Assembly (NCBI GenBank): GCA_963765705.1
Contig: CAVXXJ010000002.1
Span: 1 to 64,000, forward strand
DNA from: Gaiellasilicea sp963765705
GTDB taxonomy: Bacteria > Actinomycetota > Thermoleophilia > Gaiellales > Gaiellaceae
DNA length: 64,000 nt
Reading direction: 5' to 3'
The notes under the pieces: model-generated
Databases searched by the model: none
Told to the model about the DNA's origin: nothing
The model's input: only the letters and a program-made list of their open reading frames with translations
Position numbers and translations under genes: made by a program
Part shown: positions 24,834 through 34,000 of the stretch, in pieces
How positions within the stretch are numbered: the first letter of the stretch is position 1
How the letters are laid out: each line of letters starts with the position of its first letter

Positions 24834-26567
24834 ATGACCGCAACACGAATCAACGACTGGCGATCCACGACGCTCCGTCTGCTGACCGGCGTCCTGCTCG
24901 CGGCCGGCGTCTTCGCCGCTACGAGCCGGCCGGCGAGCGCGGCCACGACTGCGATGTTCACCAACGGGGCACTCACCGTGTTCGGCGACGCTGCTGCCAA
25001 CAACACGGGGATCAGCCGCAACGCCGCGGGGACGATCCTGGTCAACGGCGGCGCGGTTGCCGTCGTCGGTGGCACGCCGACCGTCGCCAACACCGCGTTC
25101 ATCCAGGTCTTCGGCCTGGGTGACAACGACGTGATCAGCCTCAACGAATCAAGCGGTGCGCTGCCACGGGCAAACCTGTTCGGCGGCGCCGGCAACGACA
25201 CCCTCACCGGCGGGTCCGGTGGCGACCAGCTCTTCGGCCAAGGCGGCAACGACACGCTCCTCGGCAAGGGCGGGAGAGACCTCCTGTTCGGCGGCGGCGA
25301 GAACGACACCCTGACCGGCGGCGACGCCGACGACCAGGCCTTCGGCCAGGGCGGCAACGACCGGATGATCTGGAACCCCGGTGACGACACCGACCTCAAC
25401 GAAGGCGCGGACGGCACCGACACAGTCGAGGTCAACGGCGGCAACGGCGCCGAGCAGTTCACCGCCACGGCCAACGGCACGCGCGTCCGGTTCGACCGGG
25501 TCAACCCCGCACCGTTCGCGATCGACATCGGCACCTCGGAGAACCTGGTCGTGAACGCGAACGGCGGCGACGACCGCTTCTCCGCGACGGGGAACCTCGC
25601 CGCCCTGATCAAGATCACGGTCGATGGGGGTGCAGGCAACGACACGCTCCTCGGGAGCAACGGCGTCGACCTCCTGCTCGGCGGCGACGGCAACGACGTC
25701 CTCGACGGCAACCAGGCCAACGACGTCGCGTTCCTCGGAGCCGGTGACGACGGGTTCCAGTGGGATCCCGGCGACGGCAGCGACACGGTCGAGGGCCAGG
25801 ACGGCACCGACTCGATGCTGTTCAACGGCAGCGCCATCGGCGAGAGCTTCGATGGCTCCGCCAACGGCGGGCGGCTGCGCTTCACTCGCAACGTCGGCAA
25901 TGTCGTGATGGATCTCGACGACGTCGAGGTGCTCGACCTGAACGCGCTCGGCGGGGCCGACATCATGACCGTCAACGACCTGTCGGGCACCGATGTCGTC
26001 GAGGTCAAGACCGACCTCGCCGGAACTGTCGGCGGCGGAGACGGCCAGCCCGACAACGTCATCGTCAACGGCACCAACGGCGACGATGTTCTTGTCGTCG
26101 CCGGAAGTCCGAGCGGAGCCTCGGTACCCGGTCTGGCCGCACGGGTGAGCATCGCCGGCGCCGAGGCCGCCAGCGACCGGGTGACGGTCAACTCCCTCGC
26201 GGGCGACGACGTCATCGATGCATCCGGCGTGGCGACGGGCGCGATCCAGCTCACGTTGAGCGGCGGCGACGGCGACGACGTCATCATCGGCGGCGCCGGC
26301 AACGACACGATCCTCGGCGGTCCAGGCGACGACGTCCTGCTCGGCGGGCCGGGGAACGACAGCATCGACGGCGGCCCCGGCGACAACGTCGTGATCGACT
26401 CGTTCTCCGCCAACGCCGTGACCAAGGCGACCCGCGCAGAGACGAGCTGGCTGGTGGCAAACGTCCACATCGTCAAGGGCAAGACCGTCATCGACGTCGG
26501 CGGGAAGAAGCGAATCCTGCCGCGAGCCGACCTCACCCAGCTCGTTCGGGACACAGCTTCAGGCTGA
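24834..26567 (+). CDS. Secreted RTX (haemolysin-type calcium-binding) repeat protein
   Basis: This 577-aa protein has a signal peptide ending near ASAATT. Several blocks of GGxGxDxLx nonapeptides follow, for example NLFGGAGNDTLTGGSGGDQL, LFGQGGNDTLLGKGGRDLL and, near the C-terminus, IIGGAGNDTILGGPGDDVL. Such repeats bind Ca2+ in parallel beta-rolls and fold outside the cell. Non-repeat beta-rich parts separate the blocks. No protease or lipase domain is seen, so a structural or adhesion role is likely. ATG 24834 follows GAGAGGGG. A strong hairpin ends the gene. Confidence 0.85.
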   Translation: MTATRINDWRSTTLRLLTGVLLAAGVFAATSRPASAATTAMFTNGALTVFGDAAANNTGISRNAAGTILVNGGAVAVVGGTPTVANTAFIQVFGLGDNDVISLNESSGALPRANLFGGAGNDTLTGGSGGDQLFGQGGNDTLLGKGGRDLLFGGGENDTLTGGDADDQAFGQGGNDRMIWNPGDDTDLNEGADGTDTVEVNGGNGAEQFTATANGTRVRFDRVNPAPFAIDIGTSENLVVNANGGDDRFSATGNLAALIKITVDGGAGNDTLLGSNGVDLLLGGDGNDVLDGNQANDVAFLGAGDDGFQWDPGDGSDTVEGQDGTDSMLFNGSAIGESFDGSANGGRLRFTRNVGNVVMDLDDVEVLDLNALGGADIMTVNDLSGTDVVEVKTDLAGTVGGGDGQPDNVIVNGTNGDDVLVVAGSPSGASVPGLAARVSIAGAEAASDRVTVNSLAGDDVIDASGVATGAIQLTLSGGDGDDVIIGGAGNDTILGGPGDDVLLGGPGNDSIDGGPGDNVVIDSFSANAVTKATRAETSWLVANVHIVKGKTVIDVGGKKRILPRADLTQLVRDTASG

Positions 26568-26592
26568 GTCCCGCCGGTTCCACGAGCAACCG

Positions 26593-26628
26593 CCAGCGCC
26601 AGAACCGCACGTCCGGTTCTGGCGCTGG
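26593..26628. terminator. Hairpin terminator after the RTX gene
   Basis: A perfect 15-bp stem (CCAGCGCCAGAACCG/CGGTTCTGGCGCTGG) with a 6-base loop begins 26 bases after the stop codon. Confidence 0.75.
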
Positions 26629-26694
26629 TCCCATTCACGGGTCCGGCGCGTTCGTCAGGGCTTATGCTCGCAACGGCCGTCCGCCACCGACCCG

Positions 26695-27192
26695 ATGCAA
26701 CGCCCGCTCGACCCCGCCCAACTCGGAGACCACCTCGACCGGCTCTACCGGGCCGCGTGGGCACTCTGCGGCTCACGCCACGAGGCGGAGGACCTCGTCC
26801 AGGAAACCTACGCGCGCGTCCTCGCCCGCCCGCGCTTGCTGCGAAACGAGGACGATCTCGGCTACCTCCTGCAAGCGCTCCGGAACACGTTCCTCACCCA
26901 GAAGCGCACCGAGGGGCGCAGGCTGCGTCCCGACCCACTGCCCGAGCAATTCGACCTCGTCGCCGACCCGCAGGCTCTCGAGCCGCAGGCCGTGCTCGAG
27001 GCACGCGACGTCTACGCCGCCGTCGCCGCGCTCCCCGCCGACTACCGCGACGTCCTCGTCGCCGTCGACGTCACCGGCCTCTCGTACAAGGAGGCGGCAC
27101 GCGCGCTCCGGATCCCCGTGGGGACGGTGATGAGCCGCCTCTACCGCGGCCGCCAGCAGGTCGTGCGCCGCGTCGAGGGCGGCTCAGCCTGA
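26695..27192 (+). CDS. ECF-family RNA polymerase sigma factor
   Basis: This 165-aa protein has region 2 (LYRAAWALCGSRHEAEDLVQETYARVLARP) and region 4 (LPADYRDVLVAVDVTGLSYKEAARALRIPVGTVMSRLYRGRQ). It directs transcription of a small regulon in response to a signal, usually through an anti-sigma factor. The likely partner lies on the opposite strand, ending at 27184, so the two genes overlap tail to tail by 9 bases. ATG 26695 is near the region 2 start, as expected. Confidence 0.88.
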   Translation: MQRPLDPAQLGDHLDRLYRAAWALCGSRHEAEDLVQETYARVLARPRLLRNEDDLGYLLQALRNTFLTQKRTEGRRLRPDPLPEQFDLVADPQALEPQAVLEARDVYAAVAALPADYRDVLVAVDVTGLSYKEAARALRIPVGTVMSRLYRGRQQVVRRVEGGSA

Positions 27193-27870
27193 CGGGGCCG
27201 GCTCGACGTCTCCGACGAGGACCCTCTCGCCCGACGACGCCTGATCGTCGTCGACTCGCTCTCGCGTGACGGTGATGGTCGTGAACTCCTTCGGTGACAC
27301 GCCCGCCCACAGCGTCACGTCCTGCGGCTCGTTGAACGTCCCGATCGGCACGAGCACGCCGGCTTCGTTGCGGAGCCAGGCCTCGTAGAAGCTCTTCCCG
27401 TCGAGGCGGGGAAGCCCTGTGGCGTCGAGCTCGATCCGCCAGCCCGACGTCGTCTTGGTCAGCGTCGCCTCGCCGCTGGCGGCGGGCACCAGGTCGGTGG
27501 GGCCGAGCGCGGCACGGAAGCGCTCGGCCGAGGTGCCCGAATCGAACACACTCAGCCCGATCGCGACCGCCGCCGCGGCAGCCGCGGCCGCGCCGGCGAA
27601 GATCACCGGGCGAGGCGCCCAACGACGGTGCGCCGTCCTGCCGGCGTTCACGCGCGCCCGCAGGGGCGCCGGCGCCTCGACCTCCGCCGCGGCACCACGC
27701 ACGAGCGCGACGGCGCGCTCCTGCTCGGCAAGCAGGCCTGCCAGCTCGGGTGACTCTGCGACCCGCGCCTCGAGCGCGGCGCGGCGCTTCGGTGCGAGCG
27801 ACCCGTCCGCGAGCGCCGCCAGCTCGGCGACCTCCCGATCGCCGGCGTCGTCCTGTCGACTGCGTCTCAT
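27184..27870 (-). CDS. Anti-sigma factor-like membrane protein (RskA-type C-terminal domain)
   Basis: This 228-aa protein has an N-terminal helical segment (REVAELAALADGSLAPKRRAALEARVAESPELA) like the sigma-binding part of anti-sigma factors, but without the HxxxCxxC zinc motif. A single transmembrane helix follows at about 120-140, then an extracytoplasmic domain ending with FYEAWLRNEAGVLVPIGTFN, as in RskA. It probably holds the adjacent ECF sigma factor at the membrane. The start is taken at ATG 27870; the frame extends further upstream without anti-sigma features. Confidence 0.78.
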   Translation of the reverse strand: MRRSRQDDAGDREVAELAALADGSLAPKRRAALEARVAESPELAGLLAEQERAVALVRGAAAEVEAPAPLRARVNAGRTAHRRWAPRPVIFAGAAAAAAAAVAIGLSVFDSGTSAERFRAALGPTDLVPAASGEATLTKTTSGWRIELDATGLPRLDGKSFYEAWLRNEAGVLVPIGTFNEPQDVTLWAGVSPKEFTTITVTRERVDDDQASSGERVLVGDVEPAPSG

Positions 27871-28006
27871 CGACACGGCAAGGCGAACGGTATCGATGAC
27901 ACGCGCTCTCGTCTCATACTCAGTAGGACCCCGCGGCTGCCAGGGCATTCCCGGCGCGTTGCGGTACGGAGCGCCCACTCGAGGTCATGGAACGATTATG
28001 GAGGAG

Positions 28007-28708
28007 TCACTCCTGCATCCTTGGATCGTGCGTGGGGTCCGCGTACATGGGAGGGCAGCCGAGATCGATGGCGTCGGGGCGCAGTTCGTAGTGCCAGGGC
28101 TCGTTGCCGTAGATCTGGCACAGCCCGTACTCGGCGCCGTGCTCGGACAGCCACGCCGTGGCATCGGAGCGCCCGATGTCGACCGCGTCCCCCGACACGT
28201 GCGCAGACGTGTTGGGGGTGGCCACCCATCGGGCAGCTTCCGCTTCCGAGCCGTACTCCGAGACCGCCTCACGGAGTAGTTGTTCCTGGTACTCCGGGGA
28301 GCGCCAGCCGCTGTCGACGAAGAGCTCGACCCCGTCGTACGCGGCATCAGTTGCAGCCCGGCGCAGGGCACCGAGGAGAGCTGGATCAAGGTTGGCTACA
28401 CCCGCAATCCCGTCAGCGAAGACCGTCGTTCCGTCGGGGACGGCACTGTCACGCTCGCCAGGCGCACCACGGTGCTCACGGCGAAGGACGTCGATTGGCA
28501 ATGCCGCCGTCGAGGACGAGGACGGCAGCAACTGCTGGCCGAGGGCTACGGCGATCGCCGCGATGACGACGAGCAGGCCGGCGGCACGAAGCCTGCGAAT
28601 CCGGATCCGGCGGGTCGTTCGGCGTGCTGGTCGGCGGGAGGCCACGCCTGCATTCAAGGCAGCATGGTGTTGCCGGCCCGTATGGGGTTTTCGATATGCC
28701 GACGACAC
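28007..28708 (-). CDS. vanY: D-alanyl-D-alanine carboxypeptidase (VanY, peptidase M15B)
   Basis: This protein of about 230 aa has an Arg-rich N-terminus, one membrane helix (AAGLLVVIAAIAVALG), then an M15B domain: VDSGWRSPEYQEQLL, SAHVSGDAVDIG with the first zinc His and Asp, and EPWHYEL with the last zinc His. It removes terminal D-Ala from peptidoglycan stem peptides outside the membrane. The listed start is GTG 28708, only 23 bases from the divergent response regulator; GTG 28645 is a reasonable alternative. Together with the VanR/VanS-like pair it looks like a cell-wall response module. Confidence 0.85.
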   Translation of the reverse strand: MSSAYRKPHTGRQHHAALNAGVASRRPARRTTRRIRIRRLRAAGLLVVIAAIAVALGQQLLPSSSSTAALPIDVLRREHRGAPGERDSAVPDGTTVFADGIAGVANLDPALLGALRRAATDAAYDGVELFVDSGWRSPEYQEQLLREAVSEYGSEAEAARWVATPNTSAHVSGDAVDIGRSDATAWLSEHGAEYGLCQIYGNEPWHYELRPDAIDLGCPPMYADPTHDPRMQE

Positions 28709-28731
28709 GCGCCAGCACCTAGCATCGGAGG

Positions 28732-29427
28732 ATGCGGGTCTTGATCGTCGAGGATGAGCCCTACATGGCAGAAGCCATCCGCGATGGCCTACGCCTCGAA
28801 GCGATCGCAGCAGACATCGCAGGTGACGGCGACACCGCTCTGCAGTTGCTGCACGTCAACACCTACGACATCGCCGTCCTCGACCGAGACATTCCAGGAC
28901 CTACCGGCGACGAGATCGCCAAACGCATCGTCGCCTCCGGCAGCGGGATGCCGATCCTCATGCTCACCGCTGCCGACCGTCTCGACGACAAGGCCACCGG
29001 GTTCGAGCTCGGCGCCGACGACTACCTCACGAAGCCGTTCGAGCTCCGAGAGCTGGTGCTCCGTCTCAGAGCGCTCGACCGCAGGCGCGCCCACAGCAGG
29101 CCGCCCGTGCGAGAGATCGCAGGTCTCCGGCTGGATCCGTTCCGCCGCGAGGTCTACCGCGACGGCCGCTACGTCGCGCTGACCAGGAAGCAGTTCGCAG
29201 TGCTCGAAGTCCTCGTCGCTGCCGAAGGCGGTGTCGTCAGCGCCGAAGGGCTCCTGGAACGGGCGTGGGACGAGAACGCAGACCCGTTCACCAACGCCGT
29301 GCGCATCACGGTCTCGGGACTGCGCAAACGCCTCGGCGAACCCTGGATCATCGCCACCGTGGCCGGCGTCGGGTACCGCATCGACACTCAACCGGACACC
29401 GGGCGCGAGGGAGGAGAGCGTGGATAG
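28732..29427 (+). CDS. OmpR/VanR-type response regulator
   Basis: This 231-aa protein has a receiver domain (acidic DE near residue 8-9, phosphorylation Asp51 in AVLDRDIPG, Lys near 100 in LTKPFEL) followed by an OmpR winged helix (ALTRKQFAVLEVLVAAEGG, TVAGVGYRID). It overlaps the histidine kinase gene by 8 nt and is divergent from the VanY-like gene, its probable target. Full length, no defects. Confidence 0.9.
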   Translation: MRVLIVEDEPYMAEAIRDGLRLEAIAADIAGDGDTALQLLHVNTYDIAVLDRDIPGPTGDEIAKRIVASGSGMPILMLTAADRLDDKATGFELGADDYLTKPFELRELVLRLRALDRRRAHSRPPVREIAGLRLDPFRREVYRDGRYVALTRKQFAVLEVLVAAEGGVVSAEGLLERAWDENADPFTNAVRITVSGLRKRLGEPWIIATVAGVGYRIDTQPDTGREGGERG

Positions 29428-30541
29428 AGCCCCTGGCTTGAGTGTTCGGCTCAAGCTCACCCTCAGCTACGCCGGCTTCCTCATGCTCGCAGGCGCCTTG
29501 ATGCTCGCCGCCGCGTGGCTCGCCGGCCAGGAGCGGCAATCGTTCGAGTTCCTGATGCGGTACGTACCCGACGGTGCGATCAGCGCCGCCGGTGCCTTGG
29601 TGCCGGGGAACAGCTCGTTCCTCCTGCGCGCTTTCGCTCCGGCCGCGGCCGTCGTGCTGGCGTTTCTGCTGGTGTTCGGTCTGCTGGGAGGGTGGCTCCT
29701 CGCCGGCCGGATGCTCGCCCCCCTGACTCGCATCACAGATGCCACGCGCAAGGCCGGGAACGGATCGCTGTCCCACCGAATCCGGCTACCGGGCCGCAGA
29801 GACGAGTTCCGCGAGCTCGCCGACGCCTTCGACACCATGCTCACACGGCTCGAAGCACACGTCGCCGAGCAGCAGCGATTCGCAGCCAACGCCTCCCACG
29901 AGCTGCGCACCCCGCTGGCGATCACGCAGACACTTCTCGACGTCGCCAGCAACGACCCGAACCGCGACACCGGCGAGCTCGTCGACCGCCTCCACGCCGT
30001 CAACACCCGAGCGATCGACCTCACCGAAGCATTGCTCCTGCTCAGCCGCGCCGACCAGCGGTCCTTCACCCGAGAGCACGTCGACCTGTCCCTCATCGCG
30101 GAGGAAACCACCGAAACACTGCTCCCCCTCGCAGAACAACGCGGCCTCACCATCGAGACCTCCGGCGACATGACCCTCACCGTCGGCTCACACGCGCTGC
30201 TGCTGCAGCTGAGCACGAACCTCGTGCACAACGCGATCGTCCACAATCTCCCTGAGCAGGGCACCGTGTGGGTCACGACCAGCGTTCACCCCAAGAGCGT
30301 GGTGCTCACCGTCGAGAACACTGGCGAGAAGCTCACCCCACAGTTGGTTGCCACGCTCGTCGAGCCGTTCCGTCGCGGCACCGAACGTATCCGCACCGAG
30401 CACGCAGGGGTCGGCCTCGGCCTGGCAATCGTCAAGAGCATCACCCAAGCACACGACGGGACCCTCACCCTCACCCCGCGGGCCGCTGGGGGGCTCCGCG
30501 TCACGGTGCAACTGCCCGAGCGCCGGGCCGCCGCAGGCTGA
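29420..30541 (+). CDS. Membrane sensor histidine kinase (VanS-like)
   Basis: This 373-aa kinase has two membrane helices bracketing a short sensor loop of about 60 residues. A HAMP domain, the phosphoacceptor box FAANASHELRTPLAIT, then N-box NLVHNAIVHNL and G-boxes GVGLGLAIVKSI follow. GTG 29420 (preceded by GGAGGAGAG) overlaps the response-regulator stop. It would phosphorylate the adjacent regulator. The short extracytoplasmic loop suits sensing of membrane or envelope conditions, as in VanS-type kinases. Confidence 0.9.
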   Translation: MDRAPGLSVRLKLTLSYAGFLMLAGALMLAAAWLAGQERQSFEFLMRYVPDGAISAAGALVPGNSSFLLRAFAPAAAVVLAFLLVFGLLGGWLLAGRMLAPLTRITDATRKAGNGSLSHRIRLPGRRDEFRELADAFDTMLTRLEAHVAEQQRFAANASHELRTPLAITQTLLDVASNDPNRDTGELVDRLHAVNTRAIDLTEALLLLSRADQRSFTREHVDLSLIAEETTETLLPLAEQRGLTIETSGDMTLTVGSHALLLQLSTNLVHNAIVHNLPEQGTVWVTTSVHPKSVVLTVENTGEKLTPQLVATLVEPFRRGTERIRTEHAGVGLGLAIVKSITQAHDGTLTLTPRAAGGLRVTVQLPERRAAAG

Positions 30542-30565
30542 GCCGATCCGAGGCACAATTCCGGC

Positions 30566-30970
30566 ATGCGACTGACGCTGCTCGTCCTGGTCGCGGCCGC
30601 TGCACTCGCGCTACCGGCCTCGGCGGCCACACCGGCGACGAAGCTGACGATCACGACCCGGCTGGAAGGCGGTCACTCGCCGCGCACGTACACGCTGACC
30701 TGCAGCCCGGCGGCCGTACGCGGCCTCGCGCCGGGGACGTTGAAGCCGCTCGACGCCTGCGGCGCGGTCGCCACAGCCGGCGCACGGCTCTACCAGCCGC
30801 GGCTCTCGCGGCACGTCGAGGGCTGCGAGTACATCGTCGCCCCGCGGCGCGCAGTGATCACCGGCTACCGGCTCGGCAAGCGCGTGCGCACGCTCGTCGA
30901 GGTCGGCGGCTGCGAGCGGTTGCTCGTGCCGCTTCGCGTGCTCCGGCGCTTCGTCGCCTGGAAGGAATAG
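30566..30970 (+). CDS. Small secreted protein, weakly SSI (subtilisin inhibitor)-like
   Basis: This 134-aa protein has a signal peptide (LLVLVAAAALALPASA). Its first half, YTLTCSPAAVRGLAPG with Cys then PLDACGAV, resembles the Streptomyces subtilisin inhibitor fold, in which such a Cys pair is disulfide bonded. Two more Cys follow (EGCEYIV, GGCERLL). The inhibitor reading is tentative. It comes 24 bases after the kinase gene and is followed by a terminator, so it may be the last gene of that operon. A nearby secreted M36 protease could be a target, but this is speculation. Confidence 0.45.
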   Translation: MRLTLLVLVAAAALALPASAATPATKLTITTRLEGGHSPRTYTLTCSPAAVRGLAPGTLKPLDACGAVATAGARLYQPRLSRHVEGCEYIVAPRRAVITGYRLGKRVRTLVEVGGCERLLVPLRVLRRFVAWKE

Positions 30971-30971
30971 A

Positions 30972-31001
30972 GCGAGGGCCCCGCTCGCGCGGGGCCCTCG
31001 C
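30972..31001. terminator. Hairpin terminator between convergent genes
   Basis: A perfect 12-bp stem (GCGAGGGCCCCG/CGGGGCCCTCGC) with a 6-base loop lies between the stop at 30970 and the end of the M36 peptidase gene at 31028. It could act in both directions. Confidence 0.75.
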
Positions 31002-31027
31002 GTTGCATCCGGCTTCCTGCCCCGACC

Positions 31028-34000
31028 TCAGGCCGGGGGCAGGTACCTGATCGAGTTCACAGCCGGCTCGACGTCGAGCACCGGCTGGTTGAACGAGTAG
31101 AGCAGCCCGACCGTCCCCGTCTGGTTCTCGATCCCGAGGGTGGCCGAGTCGCCCCGCTCACGCCCGTCGTCGGCGAGGTTGCGGGACTGCATGAGGATCT
31201 GCCCGTTCTCGTAGAGGACGAGGCTGACGTCGATCCGCCGAACCTCGTCGTTGAAGAAGCGGACGTTCCGCCATTCGATCACGAACCTCCGGCTGGGCGC
31301 CGACCCGAGGAGCTCGGTCCGGACGCTCGCGGAGGCATCGACGAGCAGGTCGTCCCAGTACGGGTAGATCGCCGCGTTCGGCGACGCCGTGCCCGGAAGC
31401 GACCCGTTCGTGATCGCCGAGTTGAGGGCGAGGAAGTTCACGTGGCCATTGGTCGCCACGTAGGCGGTGTTGTACTGCTGGCCGTAGAAGCTGAACGTGA
31501 ACGGCAGCGGCACGGCCGCCGAGGCGTCGTCGCCGGTCAGCGCGAGGACGTTCCCGGCTTGCGTGAACGTCGTCTGCTCGAGCTCGCACGAGTATCCGAA
31601 CGAGTCCGACTTCGCGGGCAGTGAGAAGTCGATCGTCGTCTTCCCCTGCACGTTGACCTCTTGGACGTGCGTGCCGTAGCACCCGCCCCCCGAGCCCGTC
31701 GCCGTGTACGGGCCCTTGACGATGCTCGCGAACGAGTAGAACCCGTCTGCATCCGTCGTCGTCGTCAGCGGGCTCTGCGTCCCCTTCAGTGAGATCGTCG
31801 CGCCCGCGACCGGTTCTCCGTCCGCATTGCGAACGTGACCGGAGACGGGGAACGACGGGTCGGTGCCGAAGCGGAAGTAGGCCCGATGCTGAACGCCGTC
31901 CTTGCGCGTCAGCACGAACTCCCGGCAGGTGCCGTCCCACTCCTTCAACGTCTTCCACGGGAAGGTGTAGACGTCTCCGTGGCGTGTGAGGCCGGAGTTG
32001 CCCGGCGTCTCCGCCGGAACCGGGATCGGCCGCGGCGTGATGAACGGCGAGCTCGGGTCGACCGTCTTGAGGGTGTTGCAGTCGACGAGCCGCGAGTACG
32101 GCGAGTCGCTCGCCAGGATGTCCAGGCCCTGGCTGCCGGCGAAGGTGAACTTCAGCGGCTGGTTCGAGCCCGGGTTGACGACGTTGAGGGATGGCTCGTC
32201 GGCGATCCCGCCGATGAACCCCTCGTGACAGTCCGGGTGCGTGTCGAACGACTCCGAGTTGTCGTCGCGGTTCGTCGTTCCCTGGACGGCGCTGAAGCCG
32301 AGCCCACGCCGCGCGAACGTCGCCCAGACGGTGCAGGTGTCCTCACCGTCGGTCAGCTCGTCCGCCGCGGCGACGATGGCGCCTCTCGCGACGACGAGCC
32401 CTGGACCGCAACCCTGGAGCTTCAGCCCGTCCGTGACGTACTGGATGGCGCGGTTGTTGCCGCCGCTGTTCCAGTCGCCGTAGAGGTTGGGGTTGAAGCC
32501 GTACTTGTCGATCAGGTCCCAGTTCAGATCCCAGAGAACCGCGGCCCAGCCGTGGCCGAGGCCGTGCGGAAGCGCCAACGACGCTCCGTTCAGCCAGCCC
32601 CCGGTCTTGATGCTGTCGTACGTGAACGGCTGGACCGCCATGTTGCGCGAGTACGGGCGCGGCCGGATGCCCGCGCCGTGGCGGTCGTTCTGGAAGAGGG
32701 CGTACGGCCCCATCCCGCGCCCGAGATCCGGGTCGTCCAGCGCGGGGTCGAGCAGCATCGAGATGGCGTAGTAGTCGCTCCAGCCCTCGCCGGCCTGCTC
32801 GTTGCCGCTGAGGCAGTTGATGGCAGGACCGCCCGTCAGGCGATTCGAGATCCCGTGGCCGTACTCGTGGATGATGATCCCGTTCTCGAAGTCGCCGTCG
32901 CGGATCCCGGGATGGCTCGGGTGCTTGCGCACGCTGCCCGTCGTAGGCCCTGCGCCGACGGCCGCCTTGATCGCGTTCCCGTCGGCCTGCGTCACGGCGA
33001 CGACGGGGATACCGACCGGCGGGCCGGCCATCGAGGCCGAAAGCACCGGCGCGGCAGCGGTTGTGTTGTGGGCGACGATCACCGCTTTGGCGCCGAGCGA
33101 CTCGGCGACCTGCACCCGAACGAGATAGGAGCAAGCTGTGGTGCCGCCGTCGACGATCGACATCCACGGCGACGTGGGCAGCGGGACCGGGTACATGGCA
33201 GCGGTGCACCCGGTACCGGCGTAGACGATCCGATGGCCTGGCAGGCCCGCGTTCGTGGGCGACGGGCCGAACCTCGACCACGAGGCGTCGAAGTTGCCGA
33301 GCCCGTCCACGACGACCTGGTTCTGGGCGCCGAATTGGTTGCCGGGCCAGAGGTACATCTGCATCCGCGGCACGGAGCCGGTCGGCGGCGGCTCCACCGG
33401 AGTCGAGAAGTTGGCGTTGTTCGTGCCGCCACCGTCCGCTGCCTCGGCGCGCACGTAGTCGCCGCCGAGACCGCCGCGGCCGTAGTTGTTCGCCTGGAAG
33501 TTGCCGGCGGCCTCGTCGAAGCCGAAGCCGTGCATGATGTCGTGGAGCGTGTTGTTCGAATAGAACAGGTTCGTGACCACGGCCTCGCGATAGTTCTGAG
33601 CGTGCTGGCTCAGGTCCGCGGCGAAGTTGAACGCGAGCGTCGGGCCGCCGTTCGGGCTGCCACCGAAGTCCGTTGTGTTGTTGTTGTCCTGGTCGAGGTA
33701 GGCATGGACGTTGTTGCCCTGGGTAATCGTGAACTCAGGGCCGGCCGCGCCGTTCGTGTCGTGCCAGCCAAACGGCGAAGCAGTCGCGTCGGCGGGGTTT
33801 GTCACCACCGTCGCCGGCCCGTCGTTGGGGCTCTCCTTCGGCCATTCGAAGACGGTGTAGCTCGAGCCGTCGTTGACGGGGTTCGGCGTGATCTGGGCAG
33901 CGACGGCCGACCCGAAGACACTCAGCCGGACGTTGCCGCTCGCGCTCGAGCGTCCGAGCGTTGCGGCAAGGTGGTCGGCTTTGTCCTTGGTCGTCCAGTC

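Noticed and set aside
24677..26776. A 699-codon minus-strand frame antisense to the RTX gene
   Set aside because: Ser/Pro/Thr-rich shadow of calcium-binding repeats; no start context or motif.
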